A stretch of DNA of 64,000 bases from Symsagittifera roscoffensis (lineage: Eukaryota; Xenacoelomorpha; Acoela; Convolutidae), in NCBI RefSeq assembly GCF_963678635.1, contig NC_087067.1:40814379-40878378 (forward strand). The letters are read 5' to 3'. The position numbers were made by a program, and so were the translations under genes. Below the pieces are notes generated by a model. It did no database searches and was not told the origin of the DNA. It worked only from the letters and a program-made list of their open reading frames with translations. Shown one piece after another: positions 51,074 to 64,000 of this stretch; position 1 is the first letter of the stretch; the number at the start of each line of letters is the position of its first letter.

Positions 51074-52548
51074 TTTCTTGCTAGTTACTGAAAATCACCC
51101 ATAATTAGAACAATAGTTGAAATAATTTTTGAAGAAATACAACTTGTTTTTTGTTTCGGTGTTTTTTTTGCTGTGTTAGTGCTGTTGTTGTTGTTATTGG
51201 AGAGGGCCACGAAAAAAAATTAGAAATATGAAAAAAATTATGAATCTCCCTACATATAAAAATCAGCTAAAAACACTAAAAACTCATTTTTTTCGTGTCA
51301 GCTGTATGTGACCCTTGAAGCTTGACTCGCAAAGCTCGTAATAGAGTGGAAAAGCGGATCTGGGTTTTTATTGTGGGAAGGGCGGAGTTTCAAAAGTTTT
51401 AGGAGAGTTTTGGTCAATTTTTTCAATCTAATTTCTTAAATCACTAGAAGCTTATTGCGTGCGCTTCCCCCTCAAATTTAATAAATATTGGCGCCAGGGC
51501 GCCTTTGGAAAAAAATTTAGTGTCCGTCAGCCAAAAAAAAGAGATCTTAAAATAGTGCAAAGGATTGACCGGCTGATTGGTATACATGTCGTTTTTTTCT
51601 TGGTCACAATGAACAATAAGTTACAGTTGATTGCCTGAAATTGCTTTGAAACTGAGAATCATCAATAAGTTTTGAAAAAAAAAACTCAATTTGAGAACGG
51701 TCAATAGTTCTTAAGTTTTTATCCTAAATCTTTATTTGATGTTTTCTACTGTTTTCTATTTTTTTTATGTCCAAAATGTCCATTGAACGGTCAATCAATG
51801 GTATTTTTTAAGCTTTTCTCCTTGAGAAAGATTTTGAAATCTTTAATCCAGAAATTTTAAAAATTTTGCGACGTTTTTTGTATCAAAAACTGATGATTGC
51901 TAGTTCATTTTTTTTTATTCATAGGCGCTGAATTTATTGAGAAAAATCACTTCGTCTGTTTGCCTAAAAATGCTTTGAGACTGATAACCATCTGAAAAAT
52001 TTGAAGTTTTTCACTCTCTTTTATTTTAATGATTTTTAGTTATGCACACAATTTCATTGTTTACAATTTCATTTTATAATTTTATTAGTTTTTGTTTTAA
52101 TCATAATTAGCCTAATTCAGATTGTTTTTCTTACAGTTGAGTTTTGAAACCGAGAATTCTGGAGAATTGTCTGATAAGAAATAAACGATAAACGCATGAT
52201 AACCTATTTTGAATAATTGCATGATAAGCTATTTTATCAACCCGGTAAAACAGGGATGATCCATCAAGGTGATTTACATACTAGTTTCAAGGATGAATCG
52301 GAAAATTCACATCCATGTTTCAGCCATGATTCATGGATGAAATTTCAACTTACCTTTTATCCATGTTTCATGAATGAATAATAGAACTGACATCCATGTT
52401 TCAGTCGTGATTCATCAATGAAATATCAATGCAATTTGCATCCATGTTTCATAGATGAAACATGGATAAACATCGTAAATGTCACACTGCAACATGTAAA
52501 GAAAGATCTATGATACATTTCTGAATTGCAATGCAACTTCAACCCCGG
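51068..52548 (+). repeat. Right half of repeat R1
   Basis: It matches 54066-55494 closely. It contains the palindrome GGCGCCAGGGCGCC (51491-51504) and, near the end, several CATCCATGTTTCA/TGAAACATGGATG motifs in both orientations. It ends TTGCAATGCAACTTCAACCCC, the reverse complement of the R left end (22541, 32270, 53519). With 32270-32795 it makes a ~2.0-kb non-autonomous element with ~35-bp terminal inverted repeats. No coding frame. Confidence 0.85.
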
Positions 52549-53090
52549 AACTGTCTACATTTAACTTCAGAAAAACAAATCAAATTAATTACTTATCCGT
52601 GCATTCTTTTGAAGTGGATGCCTTTTAATAGAAAAAATTGCAAGTTGAAATAATAGTTTCTCATTTCGTTTCTCTTATGAATTAGAAGACACAAGACACA
52701 AAAAAAGTTTATTTGAATAGAAGCACAAAAATCAGATTTCTTAAAGCTCAAGTCATGTTTTATTACTGTTGCAATAAGCACGAGTATTGCATTCGGGTAC
52801 TAGGTTTTTTTCCAATATATAAATTTCTTCACAGGACTCTTTTCATCTGAACTAATTTCATGGAGGCCCCTTTAGCGACATTTTTAGTGGTACAGATATA
52901 TTTTGAGCTTGTTGCTTTTTTAAATATTTGTTCAGCTCACATTTTTTTAAGGTGATGGTAGTTGTACCTACTCGATTCGTTGAAATTTCATTTTTTGGAT
53001 TTTTTTCCTTGATTTCGGCTTCATAGGTTTTGGCTTGAAAGGTTTGGGCTCATATTATATCGGCTCAGTGACTTCTTTCTGCGTCGTGAG
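52549..53090. other. AT-rich spacer without a gene
   Basis: No frame or repeat recognised between R1 and the first 258-bp block. Confidence 0.45.
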
Positions 53091-53348
53091 AATAGCGAAA
53101 AATTTTAGTGTTCGCGTGTTGTGAGGATGAGGTGGACTTAATAACTTTTAAATAGTCTTTTTAAATACTTTTTGGAATTTGTTTTTTGGCTAATTCATTT
53201 CGTTTTTTTTTTCTTGACTTCATAAGTTTCGACCTTTTTTACATCGTTTGAATTGCCTCATACTGCGTTGTTTGACAAACAAAACATAATTTTCGTTTGT
53301 GTTTATCACTTTTGAGGGTGAGGGGTTTTAACCATTTTTTAATACTTC
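53091..53348 (+). repeat. 258-bp direct repeat Y, left copy
   Basis: Begins AATAGCGAAAAATTTTAGTG and ends TTTTTAATACTTC. It matches 55500-55757 over its whole length with scattered mismatches. It lies directly before the R-associated sequence. Confidence 0.8.
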
Positions 53349-55494
53349 AAAAAAGGAGTGAAATAAATAAAAAAGATCAAATCACTCCGTCCAAATTACC
53401 CAATTGAGCTATTTTTAAACCATCATCAACGGTTAATTATCTGTTGAACTTTCATTGCTGGGCATATATATTTTAAAGTATACTGAAGTCATAATTGTGA
53501 ACTGCTGCTATTAACCAACCCGGGTTGAAGTTGCATTGCAATTCAGAAATGTATCATTGCTATTGCATTGTTTTGACCTGTTTCAGGGATGTGCCAGCAC
53601 AAATACATATATTTACTCTGTATAACCATGTTAATTTTTTTATCCTTAATTTTTGAAACCATTGATGTGACATCGATGTTTCATCGATGTGACATCTATT
53701 TTATCAATGTTTAGATACATTGATGTGATATCAATGAAACATCTATGTCACATCCATAATTGAACCGACCTAGTTTGATTTTGTACGAAATTTCGATTTG
53801 ATTCAAAGTTTTGCTACGTGTCGTTAAAGACGATTCAAATAGCCTTTCAGTATAGAAACTGCTAGAAACCACGTTCACAAGATGTTTTTCTTACACACAG
53901 CTGAAAGTAATCTAAAACCCAGTTTTTTTCTGCAAAAAAGTAGAAAAAGTTTTGGCCCTCTCCCCTAACCCTAAGGGTGTGAAGAAACTAAGACGGGTCA
54001 CCGGGCAAGTATATCAGGGCCTTGGTGTTTCACTGTATCTAAGTTTAGCCTTTTCGAAGCTGAATGGCACTTTTCTTGCTAGTTACTGAAAATCACCCAT
54101 AATTAGAACAATAGTTAAAATAATTTTTGAAGAAATACAACTTGTTTTTTGTTTCGGTGTCTTTTTGCTGTGTTAGTGCTGTTGTTGTTGTTATTGGAGA
54201 GGGCCAAAAAAAATAGAAATATGAAAAAATTTATGAATCTCCCTACATATAAAAATCAGCTAAAAATAACTAAAAACTCAGTTTTTTTCGTGTCAGCTGT
54301 ATGTGACCCTTGAAGCTTGACTCGCAAAGCTCGTAATAGAGTGGAAAAGCGGATCTGGGTTTTCATTGTGGGAAGGGCGGAGTTTCAAAAGTTTTGGGAG
54401 AGTTTTGGTCAATTTTTTCAGTCTAATTTCTTAAATCACTAGAAGCTTATTGCGTGCGCTTCCCCCTCAAATTTGCCAGGGCGCCTTTGGAAAAAATTTA
54501 GTGTCCGTCAGCCAAAGAAAGAGATCTTAAAATAGTGCAAAGGATTGACCGGCTGATTGGTATACATGTCGTTTTTTTCTTGGTCACAATGAACAAAAAG
54601 TTACAGTTGATTGCCTGAAATTGCTTTGAAACTGAGAATCATAAATAAGTTTTGAAAAAAAACTCAATTTGAGAACGGTCGATAGTTCTAAAGTTTTTAT
54701 CCTAAATCTTTATTTGATGTTTTCTACTGTTTTCTAATTTTTTATGTCCAAAATGTCCATTGAACGGTCAATCAATGGTATTTTTTAAGCTTTTCTCCTT
54801 GAGAAAGATTTTGAAATCTTTAATCCAGAAATTTTAAAATTTTTGCGACGTTTTTTGTATCAAAAACTGATGATTGCTAGTTCATTTTTTTTTATTCATA
54901 GGCGCCGAATTTATTGAGAAAAATAACTTCGTCTGTTTGCCTAAAAATGCTTTGAGACTGATAACCATCTGAAAAGTTTGAAGTTTTTTACTCTCTTTTA
55001 TTTTAATGATTTTTAGTTATGCACACAATGTCATTGTATACAATTTCATTTTATAATTTTTTTAGTTTTTGTTTTAATTATAATTAGCCTAATTCAGATT
55101 GTTTTTTTTACAGTTGAGTTTTGAAACCGAGACTTCTGGAGAATTGTCTGATAAGAAATAAACGATAAACGCATGATAAGCTATTTTGAATAATTGCATG
55201 ATAAGCTATTTTGTCAACCCGGTAAAACAGGGATGATCCATCAAGGTGATTTACATCCTTGTTTCAAGGATGAATCGGAAAATTCACATCCATGTTTCAG
55301 CCATGATTCATGGGTGAAACATCAATTTACCTTTTATCCATGTTTCACGGATGAATAATAGAACTGACATCCATGTTTCAGTCGTGATTCATCAATGAAA
55401 TATCAATGCAATTTTGCATCCATGTTTCATAGATGAAACATGGATAAACATCGTAAAAGTCACACTGCAACATGTAAAGAAAGATCTATGATCA
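53346..55494 (+). repeat. Repeat R2, uninterrupted copy with empty Polinton site
   Basis: From 53346 it matches the Polinton's left flank and, without a break at GGCACT (54066-54071), its right flank. The terminal repeat starts at 53519; the right terminal repeat is missing because the copy ends at ATGATCAATGCAA before block Y. This is a paralogous empty site. Confidence 0.88.
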
Positions 55495-55499
55495 ATGCA

Positions 55500-55757
55500 A
55501 ATAGCGAAAAATTTTAGTGCTCGCGTGTTGTGAGGATGAGGTAGTCTTAATAACTTTTAAATAGTCTTTTTATATACTTTTTGGCATTTGTTTTTTGGCT
55601 AATTCATTTCGTTTTTTTTTCTTGACTTCATAAGTTTCGACCTCTTTTATATAGTTTGAATTGCCTCATACTGCGTTGTTTGTCAAGCAAAACATTTTTT
55701 TCGTTTGTGTTTATCAATTTTGAGGGTGAGGGGTTTTAACTATTTTTTAATACTTCT
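55500..55757 (+). repeat. 258-bp direct repeat Y, right copy
   Basis: Partner of 53091-53348. Together they bracket R2. Confidence 0.8.
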
Positions 55758-58720
55758 AAAAAAAAATTTTATTTGACAAGCAAATCATGTTGTTTCATTT
55801 GACGAGCAAATCAAGTTTGCGTGTGTCTTTCTGTGTTTCTTCAGAGGGTAAGGGGGACGCAATGTATTTTAATAGCTGCATTGAAAATTTTTCTTCTTGA
55901 AGGGCTTTTGTTGAGGCTTTTTCGGCTTTGTTGCCGCGAGGTAAAAGTTTTTGGATGCTCGGATTTAATTTTCGACTTTGCGTCGATTTTGATTTATTTT
56001 GAGTTATATTTGGACGTTTTCATCCAAAAAATTGTAAAAATGTTGATTAGAATTATTTAATATTACAAAAAATAACTGCTTCATCTGATTACTTTTTCCA
56101 TTTTCTGATTACTTTTACTTTATAAAACTAGGTAAAGTTTTTCAAAATCTCTCAGAAAATCTTTCAAAGTTTTTCAAAAAAGCGTCGATTGTATTCTTCC
56201 GTAGTTTCGTTTTGCTTTAAGATACTTTTTCAACCATGTACTATGTTTAACAATTCTGCTTGTATGTCAGTGTAAAAATGTGAGCTTTCCGGCTGCCCTT
56301 TAATTGATCGTCATTATTTTGCTTAGAAATTTTTTACAAACTAAAGTTTTCTGAACTGTCAATTTGCATCTAAACGTTGAATTTTGTAAAGAACGTAGTC
56401 TTTTAAAGAACTCAGATTGACGATTAGCGTTGTTTTCAGTTTGGACTAGTTAGCGCACGGGATGATTTTTTTCTCAGAATTTTAGCATAATAATTGAAAT
56501 CTTGGCCTGTTGTTACAATTTTTAAGCAAGCAGGGTATTTGAGTTACGAGCTGCTTTACAATAGTGCTTCGCACCCGCTTGGGCAAACGTAGATTTCAGG
56601 TGACTATTTCCCCACTCTATTTTTTTCTTCTAAAGATGGGTCTAAGCAAACACCCCAAAATTTTCTACAAAACTTAGAACAATAACAAAAGGCGTTATCA
56701 CATTTTTTTAAACCGTCTTTCCGGGACAAAACCTCTCAAAAAGTTGTGGAGTTTCTAAAAGTCTTCAAACGCCCAGCTTACACTATAAGCATGTACGACA
56801 AAATTTGAAGAAGACCAAGTTATTTGCAAATAAATGTGTGACTCTGAATATTGTTTCGGATAAAGATAACAAAGTCAAGAAAATAGTAAGACGAAAACTC
56901 ATTTTTCAAAAATAACAAAAACAATTTTTTTTGCGCCGAGAAGTTTTTTCCAGTTTCGCTTCTGACCTGCAGATTTACGTTGTTGGAAGCTTGATTTACG
57001 AGTTCTACAGAAGTGAAGTTATATCTCAATTGCTCGACCACTGAAAGGTGTGTTTGTTTTAGTGATTCTCACTTTGTTTGTTTTCCCCGCAAAATTAGTT
57101 ACCACAATGATTGATTTTAATGAGCCGAATGATATGTCATAATGCAGCCCTTTCAGTTCAAGTAACGAAAGAGATAAATTTCCAAAAGTTTTTCCAGTGT
57201 CAAGAAAAACTGGTATAAAGCTTTTGAGTTTTAGTCAAATTTTGAGTGAGTAAAGCGATCGAGTAACGTTTATTATATAAGAAAAATTGTAAAGAGTTGA
57301 CTTTGATAGAAACAACTATCTTCGGAAGGTTTCTTAAGCGCTTCTCTGGTAAAATAAAAATTTCAAAAAATAGTTTACATTTTATGTGCAAAAAATTGAA
57401 ATTCTTCTTCGAGTTTTTTTTTCATTTTTTAAAATTCTTTTTGAAAACAATTCTAGTTAGTTATGATTATTTCTTTTTTTGCGTTTGTTTAGTTGCAGCA
57501 TCACACGGTGCACAATATACGACACCGACTTAAAAAAAAAACTGCGAGACTGTGGTCAGAACATTCTGTGGTACTTGCACAACAACCCGCTATCTTTGTT
57601 TCAAATTATATTCTATCCATATTTCAATTTATTTTCTTTCATGATTATTTTCCTACCTTATGAAAAAATGAGCTTCCGTTTTACACTTTTCTTGGTTTTC
57701 TTCTCATTGTTGGAAAATATAGATGAACATTTTTTTTGGAATCAGCATTGAAATTGCATTTCTCTTGGTTTCAATCCACTGTCCAGCTCGTAAGTTGTTT
57801 TTCCGACCATTAAAGTGGGGAAAAATTTGTGTTCAATTTGACTTTTGGTCAAACTTCGTGCATATATGGTGAGCGGGCAGGCTTATTTTGTTGCTCATCT
57901 AAAGCAATTTACCCTAAATGATCATCGTAATGGGTGGAGTGATATATCATATTCAAGGCTTTTTAGCCCAGATTCGTATGTTGTTAATAAATTCAAAAAA
58001 TTGTCCAAGCGTCGAGCAAAATTGGTTTGAAATTTTTAAAATTTTGTCTAATTTTGAGCAAAAAGAAAGGAAACGAGTAGGCTCAGCATAAAAAAATGTA
58101 GTTAATTTTTTTATGGTAAGAATATTTGACTCCAGATTCGCCATAAAAATTTTGTTTGACTACAGTATATTTATCTTCGAAGGTTTTTTACTGCTATCTT
58201 GGGATAAGAATTTTTAAAAATTTCAAAATATTTTTAATATAATTTTTTTTGTCATTTTTGGTCTACTGTCCGCTTTGCTTTTTACTCGGGCTGCCAAATA
58301 TTAGCACTTAACACCAGTAAGAATTTGAAAAAAAAGTGGAAAAAGCTTTTTAGTTACTTTATAGTCAGAAAATTTGGTGCTACCTGCGCAGCAACCGGCT
58401 ATCCTTGTTCCAATTTGAGTTTAGGCAAGCTATTTGGCCCCATGAAGAGGTTACTCAGCTAAATGCATCACTTTGCACTCTTTTCTAAATGCATAATTTT
58501 ACTCAGTTGAATGCATCACTTTGAAAATCTGAGAATAAGTTTAGTTTTTGATCAATTTAAAAAACTTTTCATGAACGTTAAATGAGTTTGACATCAATTA
58601 AACATTTGTCTTATAATTGCTGTTGGTTCCAGTGAGTCTAATTTAGCTTGCGCAAACGCGGACTTTTGAGGAATCGTAGGCTCAAATTAGAACTTCATGC
58701 CTTGACAAAACCATAATATT
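55758..58720. other. Gene-free AT-rich DNA
   Basis: Short frames only (for example 55821-56060), none with a recognised domain. A diverged block with CACAACAACCCGCTATCTTTG at 57578-57598 reappears near 58387-58410 (GCAGCAACCGGCTATCCTTG), so old local duplication is present. No RNA gene recognised. Confidence 0.5.
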
Positions 58721-61700
58721 GAAGGTTCAGGTTCGTGGCAACAACTGTTCTAACGTTATTTAAGGAAAAAAAACATTTTTCGGTCAATTTTTTTGCATTG
58801 CAAATTTTTCCTCAAATCAAACAGTAGGCCCTGCACCACCAATATTTGTGTCTGAAAAGCACATGTTTCAGTCAAATCCACAATTTTTCTAAATAACTTC
58901 AAGTTAATTTTAACGAAAATTTTTTAAATATTATGTTTTTAAAAACTATGATATCATTACTTTTACGAAAAATAAATTCTTCGAAATTTACAACCGTCAA
59001 TTTGGTAACCACCTTGAACAGTAGAACTTCACTTTTTTCGATTTGATTCAATATGGTCTTTGTGCACCGTAATAGCAATAAACAGTAACAAAAATCATAG
59101 ATAACACAGAAGAAAAATTTTGCAATCGTCATATGACAAAAAAAAAGAAATACTAAGTAGAAAGCTCCAACAGCATTCGAGTTTCTTTGTTTTTTGTATA
59201 TGTGGGTTTTTTCTCAAAATGTGATGCGAGGCAAGGAAACCGGAGGTTAAAGTTAGTAAGACAATTAGAACTGAATACAGTTATCTTCGAAAAATGAATA
59301 ACAAATTATCAAAGATTGAAACAAAAAATTTCAAAAAATTATTTTCGAGATTTTTTTTATCGATTTGTTTTTTGATTTCTATGCCCTTGCAATAAGCAAG
59401 GATTTTACAATCGGGTATTAGAAATTTTTTCCGTAAGCAATTTTGTCCAAAGGACTCATCTGGACGTCTGGACTCATTTCTACCTTGTTTCACAATGTAT
59501 TCAAAATTCTATGCGTTCTCGGCCAAATTAGCTTGGAGGTAACGAATATGCCTGGGACCACAAAGTTCTTGGTTTTATTTCTGACCAAAGCTTGTTATTT
59601 CAAACGTGAAATATTCTGTTTCAATTAAATTTTTCGGCCAACTGGATCCCTTTTTTGTTTTTTGTCGAAACATACGAAAATTTAGTTTACCTAGTTTTTG
59701 TCGACATCTAAATTTTTTTTTCGACTTATGTTTTTTATCTTTGTTTTTTATCGCAAGTGGTGCAAAAATCCGTTCTGACTCTGTAAAAGAAAATTTTTCT
59801 TTGCAAAGGAGCGCTAAATAATGAAAACTTTTTTTTGGTTTGGATTAAAACTTAATTTAGTTTTTATCTAACAAATCGTACTCGCTCGCTTACCTAGTAA
59901 GTTTTTTAATAGTTTATAGAATCATTCAATTTACAGGGCGTTTAAAATGATATATCACTCGACTCCTTCTGAAACTCAAGTGAAACACGCCTGCTTTTTC
60001 ACGAAGTAGAAAGATTCATAATAAAAAACAGCTCAGGAAAAGCTTCTCCCTTCTTAATATCGTTTGACGAAAAATTGTTATTTTGAAGAATGCATATTCT
60101 TACTTCATTAACTGCTAAGACTTTGAAAAAAGGGCAGATTTGAAATTGGCTGAGGACGAAATTTTTAAAGAGCGTCCTTTCTGTTCATATCTAGAACAGA
60201 TGCGTATCCATAAACTTCGCAGACGTCTGATCATTTACTTTATGATAAAGAAACAGTCTAGTTCAGAGGTTCACCAATCGTTATGCTATTTAATTTGGCT
60301 AAAAAATTGCTTACATAAATGAGGATCTTTGTTCAAGATGATATTCTAGGTTTCACTGATTCAGCACTGGGTTTTGCTGTGAGTACAACACAGGGATCCT
60401 GTTTTAGCTTCAGTATCTCATTTTTCAAGCAAAATAATCGAACCAATGTTTGTTCAATCTGAAAAATGAACCACTTTGCAATACCATTTCAAATCAAAAC
60501 AATTCGAAAGCCCCTGCTTTTTGCTTTTGCGCATTAAAATTGTTCCGATACTGTCCTGTTATAACCGAAGAGTTTTTTTCTGAAATGTAATAAGATCATA
60601 TTCTGTATTTCTTTAACTTTTTGTGAAGTTCCAAAAAATTACTTCTACCTAAAGTAACTAAAATTACTTGAAACTAAAAAATAGGACTGTTTGGTATAAT
60701 AATATAAGCAGCTAATCATTTTGCGATTGAAATTAAGCATTTGAGATAACCTGCTATAGATAATTTTTCTGGGGTAAATTTGCAAGGGTTTCAATTGAAT
60801 TTTTTCTATTGAACTACTTGCTCTGACGAACAAAATGGGCAAACATTTTTGTCTTGGGGTGTGTTTTAGATTTTTCTTTTTTTTTGTTTTTTGTTTACCA
60901 AGCAAAATCAGTTAGAAAAAAAACGTCATCGGAAACGGTTGATTGCTTTATACTATAAAAATGTTATTATTGTGGTTTCATCAACAAAAAATTGCAAAAA
61001 ACTTAACTTCAAGTATATTTCAAGTGCGAAAATTGAGCATAAAACTCGTAAAAAAAAGAAAAGAAACTTTGCTTAAGGTAGTAACAATATCATAGAAATG
61101 AACCTGAAAAATCCATTTCGAAGTTTCATAAAGCAATTTTAAAGCGGTAAAAGGGTTTTACCAAAAATTCAAACTATCAAATTTTAGGACATAAAAAAAT
61201 ATTTGTCGATAACATTAGGACGAAAAACAATGTTTATCAATTTGTTCAAATGTTGTAGCGCTGCTAAAAAGGCTAAGGAGGGCATTCATAAACTTTTTGG
61301 GCCAAGAGTTCGTTCATGAAATTAAGGATGTTTATTGATGATCATTTTCTTGTTTTTTACTAATTCAGCGCTTGGTTTTAACCTGAATACAACTTAGGGA
61401 TCTTGTTTTTCTATCTGAATCTCACTTTTTAATCAAAATTGTCAAATAGTAATGCTTAAGTCTTGGAAAAAATATTTTTGTTATCAATTCGACACAAACC
61501 ACTTCGGCAGTCGTTGTGTTCATCAGTCCTTGATAGAAGTGTTTTGTGTAAACAGAGTATTTGAACAATTTTTGGGGCAGCCAACCGTTTTTCTGTTTAA
61601 AACTAAGATTTCGAGATAACCTGCTGGATCTTTTTCTAAGCTAAATTCACGAAGCTTTTGTCTTAAGCTATTTGTTCTGGCCATTGAAAATGTAATGGAA

Positions 61701-63310
61701 CTTTGTCAGAGGGTTTTCTTTTTTTGTTTTCTAAGCAACTCATTCACCAAAAACAATATCGGGAAAAATTGATGGATTTATTTTATAAAAACCCCCTACA
61801 ATTGTGATTCGAACTAGAAAAGTTATTGGGTTTTAAATTTGTAGAAAGAATTTTTTGTAGTTTTGGTTTTGTTGTTACTTTTCGACAAGATAATTGAAAT
61901 TAATTTCTTTTTTCTAAGGACTAAAGTTTCTTTTGTTTTTTCATCACACCGCGCCTAAAAATGACAGGTTTTGAAAACTATATATACTTTTTATTAAATG
62001 TAGGCAGAACACTGATTAATCTGGTTTTATAAAACAATTTAGGTCAATTTCTGTGAGTTTTGATAGACAAAAATATATATGATTTGAAATTTTAGATTCG
62101 TGGCAACAACTGCTGTAACGTTAATTGAGAAAATAAACAATTTTCGGTCAAAAATTTTGCATGAAAATTTTTTCCTCGATCCAAACAGTAGGCTCTACGC
62201 TACCATTTTTTTTGTCTGAAAAGCATATGCTTAAGTCATACCCACACTTTTTTAAATAACTTCAAAGTAGCCAACATTTTTCAACTACTATTTTTTATTG
62301 AAAATCATTATTTTACTATTTTTATGAACAATAATTTCTTCGAATTTTACAACCGTCAATTTGGTAACCACCCTGAACAGTAGAACTGCACTCTTTTCAA
62401 TTTCTCTGAAAAACGTTTTTGCGCACCATGATAGCCATAAACAATAAAAATTCATAGATGACACAGAAGAAAAAATATTTTAGCAGTCACCATTATGACA
62501 AAAAACGAAGTAGAACAGCATTCGTAATTTTTTTTCGCATATACGTTTCGTTTTTCTGATTGTGATGCGATGTCAGGAAACCAAAAAGTGAAATTTAGGA
62601 AGTAAAATAGAACTAACTAAAGTGATTTTTGAAAAATGAATGACAGATTAAAAAATAATCAAAAGAACAAATATCAAAAAATATTTTTTCGAGATTTTTT
62701 GTAAGTTTTTTGCTGATATGATTTTGATATTTTAGAAGTAATTTTTCTGCAAAAGAGCGCTTAATGATGATTTGAAAACGTATTTGTTTTGATTAAAAAT
62801 TTATTTTTCACGACCTTTCTAGCTTGTTTCCATTTAACAAACCTTACTCGCTCGCTTACTGAGTACTGAGGAAAGGATTTGATAATTTGACGAACTAAAA
62901 TGGCAAAAATGTTTCTTGGGGTGTAATTTATTTTTTCTTTTTGTTTGTTTTTTGCTAACCAAGCAAAAAACATCATTGGAAAGGTTTGATTGGCTTATAC
63001 TATAAAAATTGAACTATTGTGGTTTCAACAACAAAAAAGTTCCGTATAAAAACTTGATTTCAAACCTATTTCAAGCTTGTAAATTGAGCACAAAAGCCGT
63101 ATAAAAGGAAAACGAACTTTGCTTAAGGTAGTAAGAGTATCATTTACATTTAAAAAAACTATTTGAAAGCTTCATACAGCAATTTTAAAGCGGTGAAAGG
63201 GTTTTACCGAAAATTCATAAAAACTTTGCGAAAAGAATTGTCAAAATTATAGACTTTTTTTTTGTTTCGCTGTTTTTTTTTGCTCCAAAAAATTTGACAC
63301 TCGGAAAAGT
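58721..63310 (+). repeat. Diverged, reiterated blocks (higher-order repeat)
   Basis: Pairs of similar sequence in the same order: 58730-59290 with 62095-62650 (for example CAACCGTCAATTTGGTAACC at 58991 and 62352); 59805-59900 with 62750-62860 (both with ACTCGCTCGCTTAC); 60337-60450 with 61335-61450; and 60735-61160 with 61608-61800 and with 62915-63200 (GCTTAAGGTAGTAA at 61072 and 63122). Identity looks like 70-85% with indels. No coding potential shared between copies. Confidence 0.75.
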
Positions 63311-64000
63311 AGGAGTTTCGATAATGTGACCCTTCTTTTTGAAAGTTTTTTTTGATTTTTCTCGATAACTAACTTACCAAATCCGAGATTCAGTCGAAAT
63401 TACAGGTTGCGTGATTTCATTCTGCATAGGGGCTGTGCAAAATTTTTGTTGACCGTAAATTGGGCTTTTCTCGCTAGCTACCCTGCCAAGTCCAATATTA
63501 TAGGTTTCAACAATTGATCAGGTTGCTGAAAGCCTAACTTGTAATTGGCTATGCCTAGTTTTTATCTTTGAAGTTACAAAGTTTGAAACTTTGAAGATTT
63601 TTTGGAAACTTTTTGACTTCACGCGAAAACTACCGTGCCAATCGAGAAACCCGGTTCAATCGAGAAACCCGGTTTTGGGAATCTTCTCTGCTTAAACGGG
63701 CGTATCCTGCTCTTTTCAGAAAAATGTTATAGATATTGAAAGTTTCTGACTGTTCTTAGAATTTTTGAACGTATTTTAGAAACATGTTGAATTTTCTTAA
63801 AATTTACTCAATCAAATCTGTGATCAAAAAGTCCCTCAAAAGATCGGGTTGTGATAGTTGTTCATGCAGAAGTGGTGACCTCTTAATTTTTTAAAAGATA
63901 AAAGTTTTCTCTCTGGGAAAATTAGTTATCTCAAAATTTCTTACTCTTCTCACTTTTTTTGTTAGAGAAATAACAAAGGTTTTGGGCAAAGTCCAATTTT
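63311..64000. other. Gene-free right edge
   Basis: AT-rich; an 18-bp direct repeat CAATCGAGAAACCCGGTT occurs twice in tandem at 63639-63674. Nothing else seen. Confidence 0.5.

Overview
The window is a piece of an AT-rich animal (invertebrate) nuclear genome. Signs of this are spliced genes with GT-AG introns, metazoan-type host genes (alpha-kinase, Artemis-like nuclease, VWA/Hint protein), tRNA-like and LINE relics, minisatellites, and above all a Polinton/Maverick (adintovirus-like) element. The phylum cannot be fixed from the sequence alone.

Layout. 1-3.3 kb: a C/A-rich, G-poor stretch with one long unrecognised reading frame open at the left edge. 3.7-4.8 kb: the C-terminal part of a VWA-Hint protein with one frameshift. 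8.2-8.8 kb: a LINE reverse-transcriptase relic. 10.0-14.3 kb: several minisatellites, an Artemis/SNM1C-like gene on the minus strand with three frameshifts and a stop, and a GC-rich acidic/RG-rich frame. 14.3-19.3 kb: mostly empty, with one 200-bp MITE. 19.3-39.3 kb: two nearly identical direct copies of a ~10-kb unit. Each carries a four-exon alpha-kinase gene, the left half of a ~2-kb inverted-repeat-bounded repeat (called R here), and the left part of the Polinton. Copy A stops abruptly at 29155; copy B continues into the whole element.

Polinton (32796-51067, 18.3 kb). It starts AGTAGT, ends ACTACT, and lies between 6-bp target duplications GTCACG inside repeat R; a second R copy at 53.5 kb supplies the unoccupied site. 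Each terminal inverted repeat is itself palindromic. Plus-strand genes, mostly overlapping, run: two unknown ORFs, a conserved transposon-associated protein, a PC4-like protein, a small ORF, a two-TM membrane protein, packaging ATPase, two conserved small/structural ORFs, retroviral-type integrase, penton-like minor capsid, basic core/pVI-like protein, double-jelly-roll major capsid, and adenain-type protease. Then comes a 3.7-kb cassette flanked by ~112-bp inverted repeats, holding an opposite-strand pair (a PC4-like protein and an HxH-motif protein of possible HUH type) and a divergent NLS-bearing ORF. Last is protein-primed type B DNA polymerase with two introns. Capsid, penton, ATPase and core genes are open; integrase (one stop), protease (frame break in A10) and polymerase (two stops, one frameshift) are broken, so the copy is a defective provirus-like element.

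51-64 kb: the right half of R, a second R copy between 258-bp direct repeats, then ~8 kb of gene-free AT-rich DNA made of diverged, reiterated blocks.
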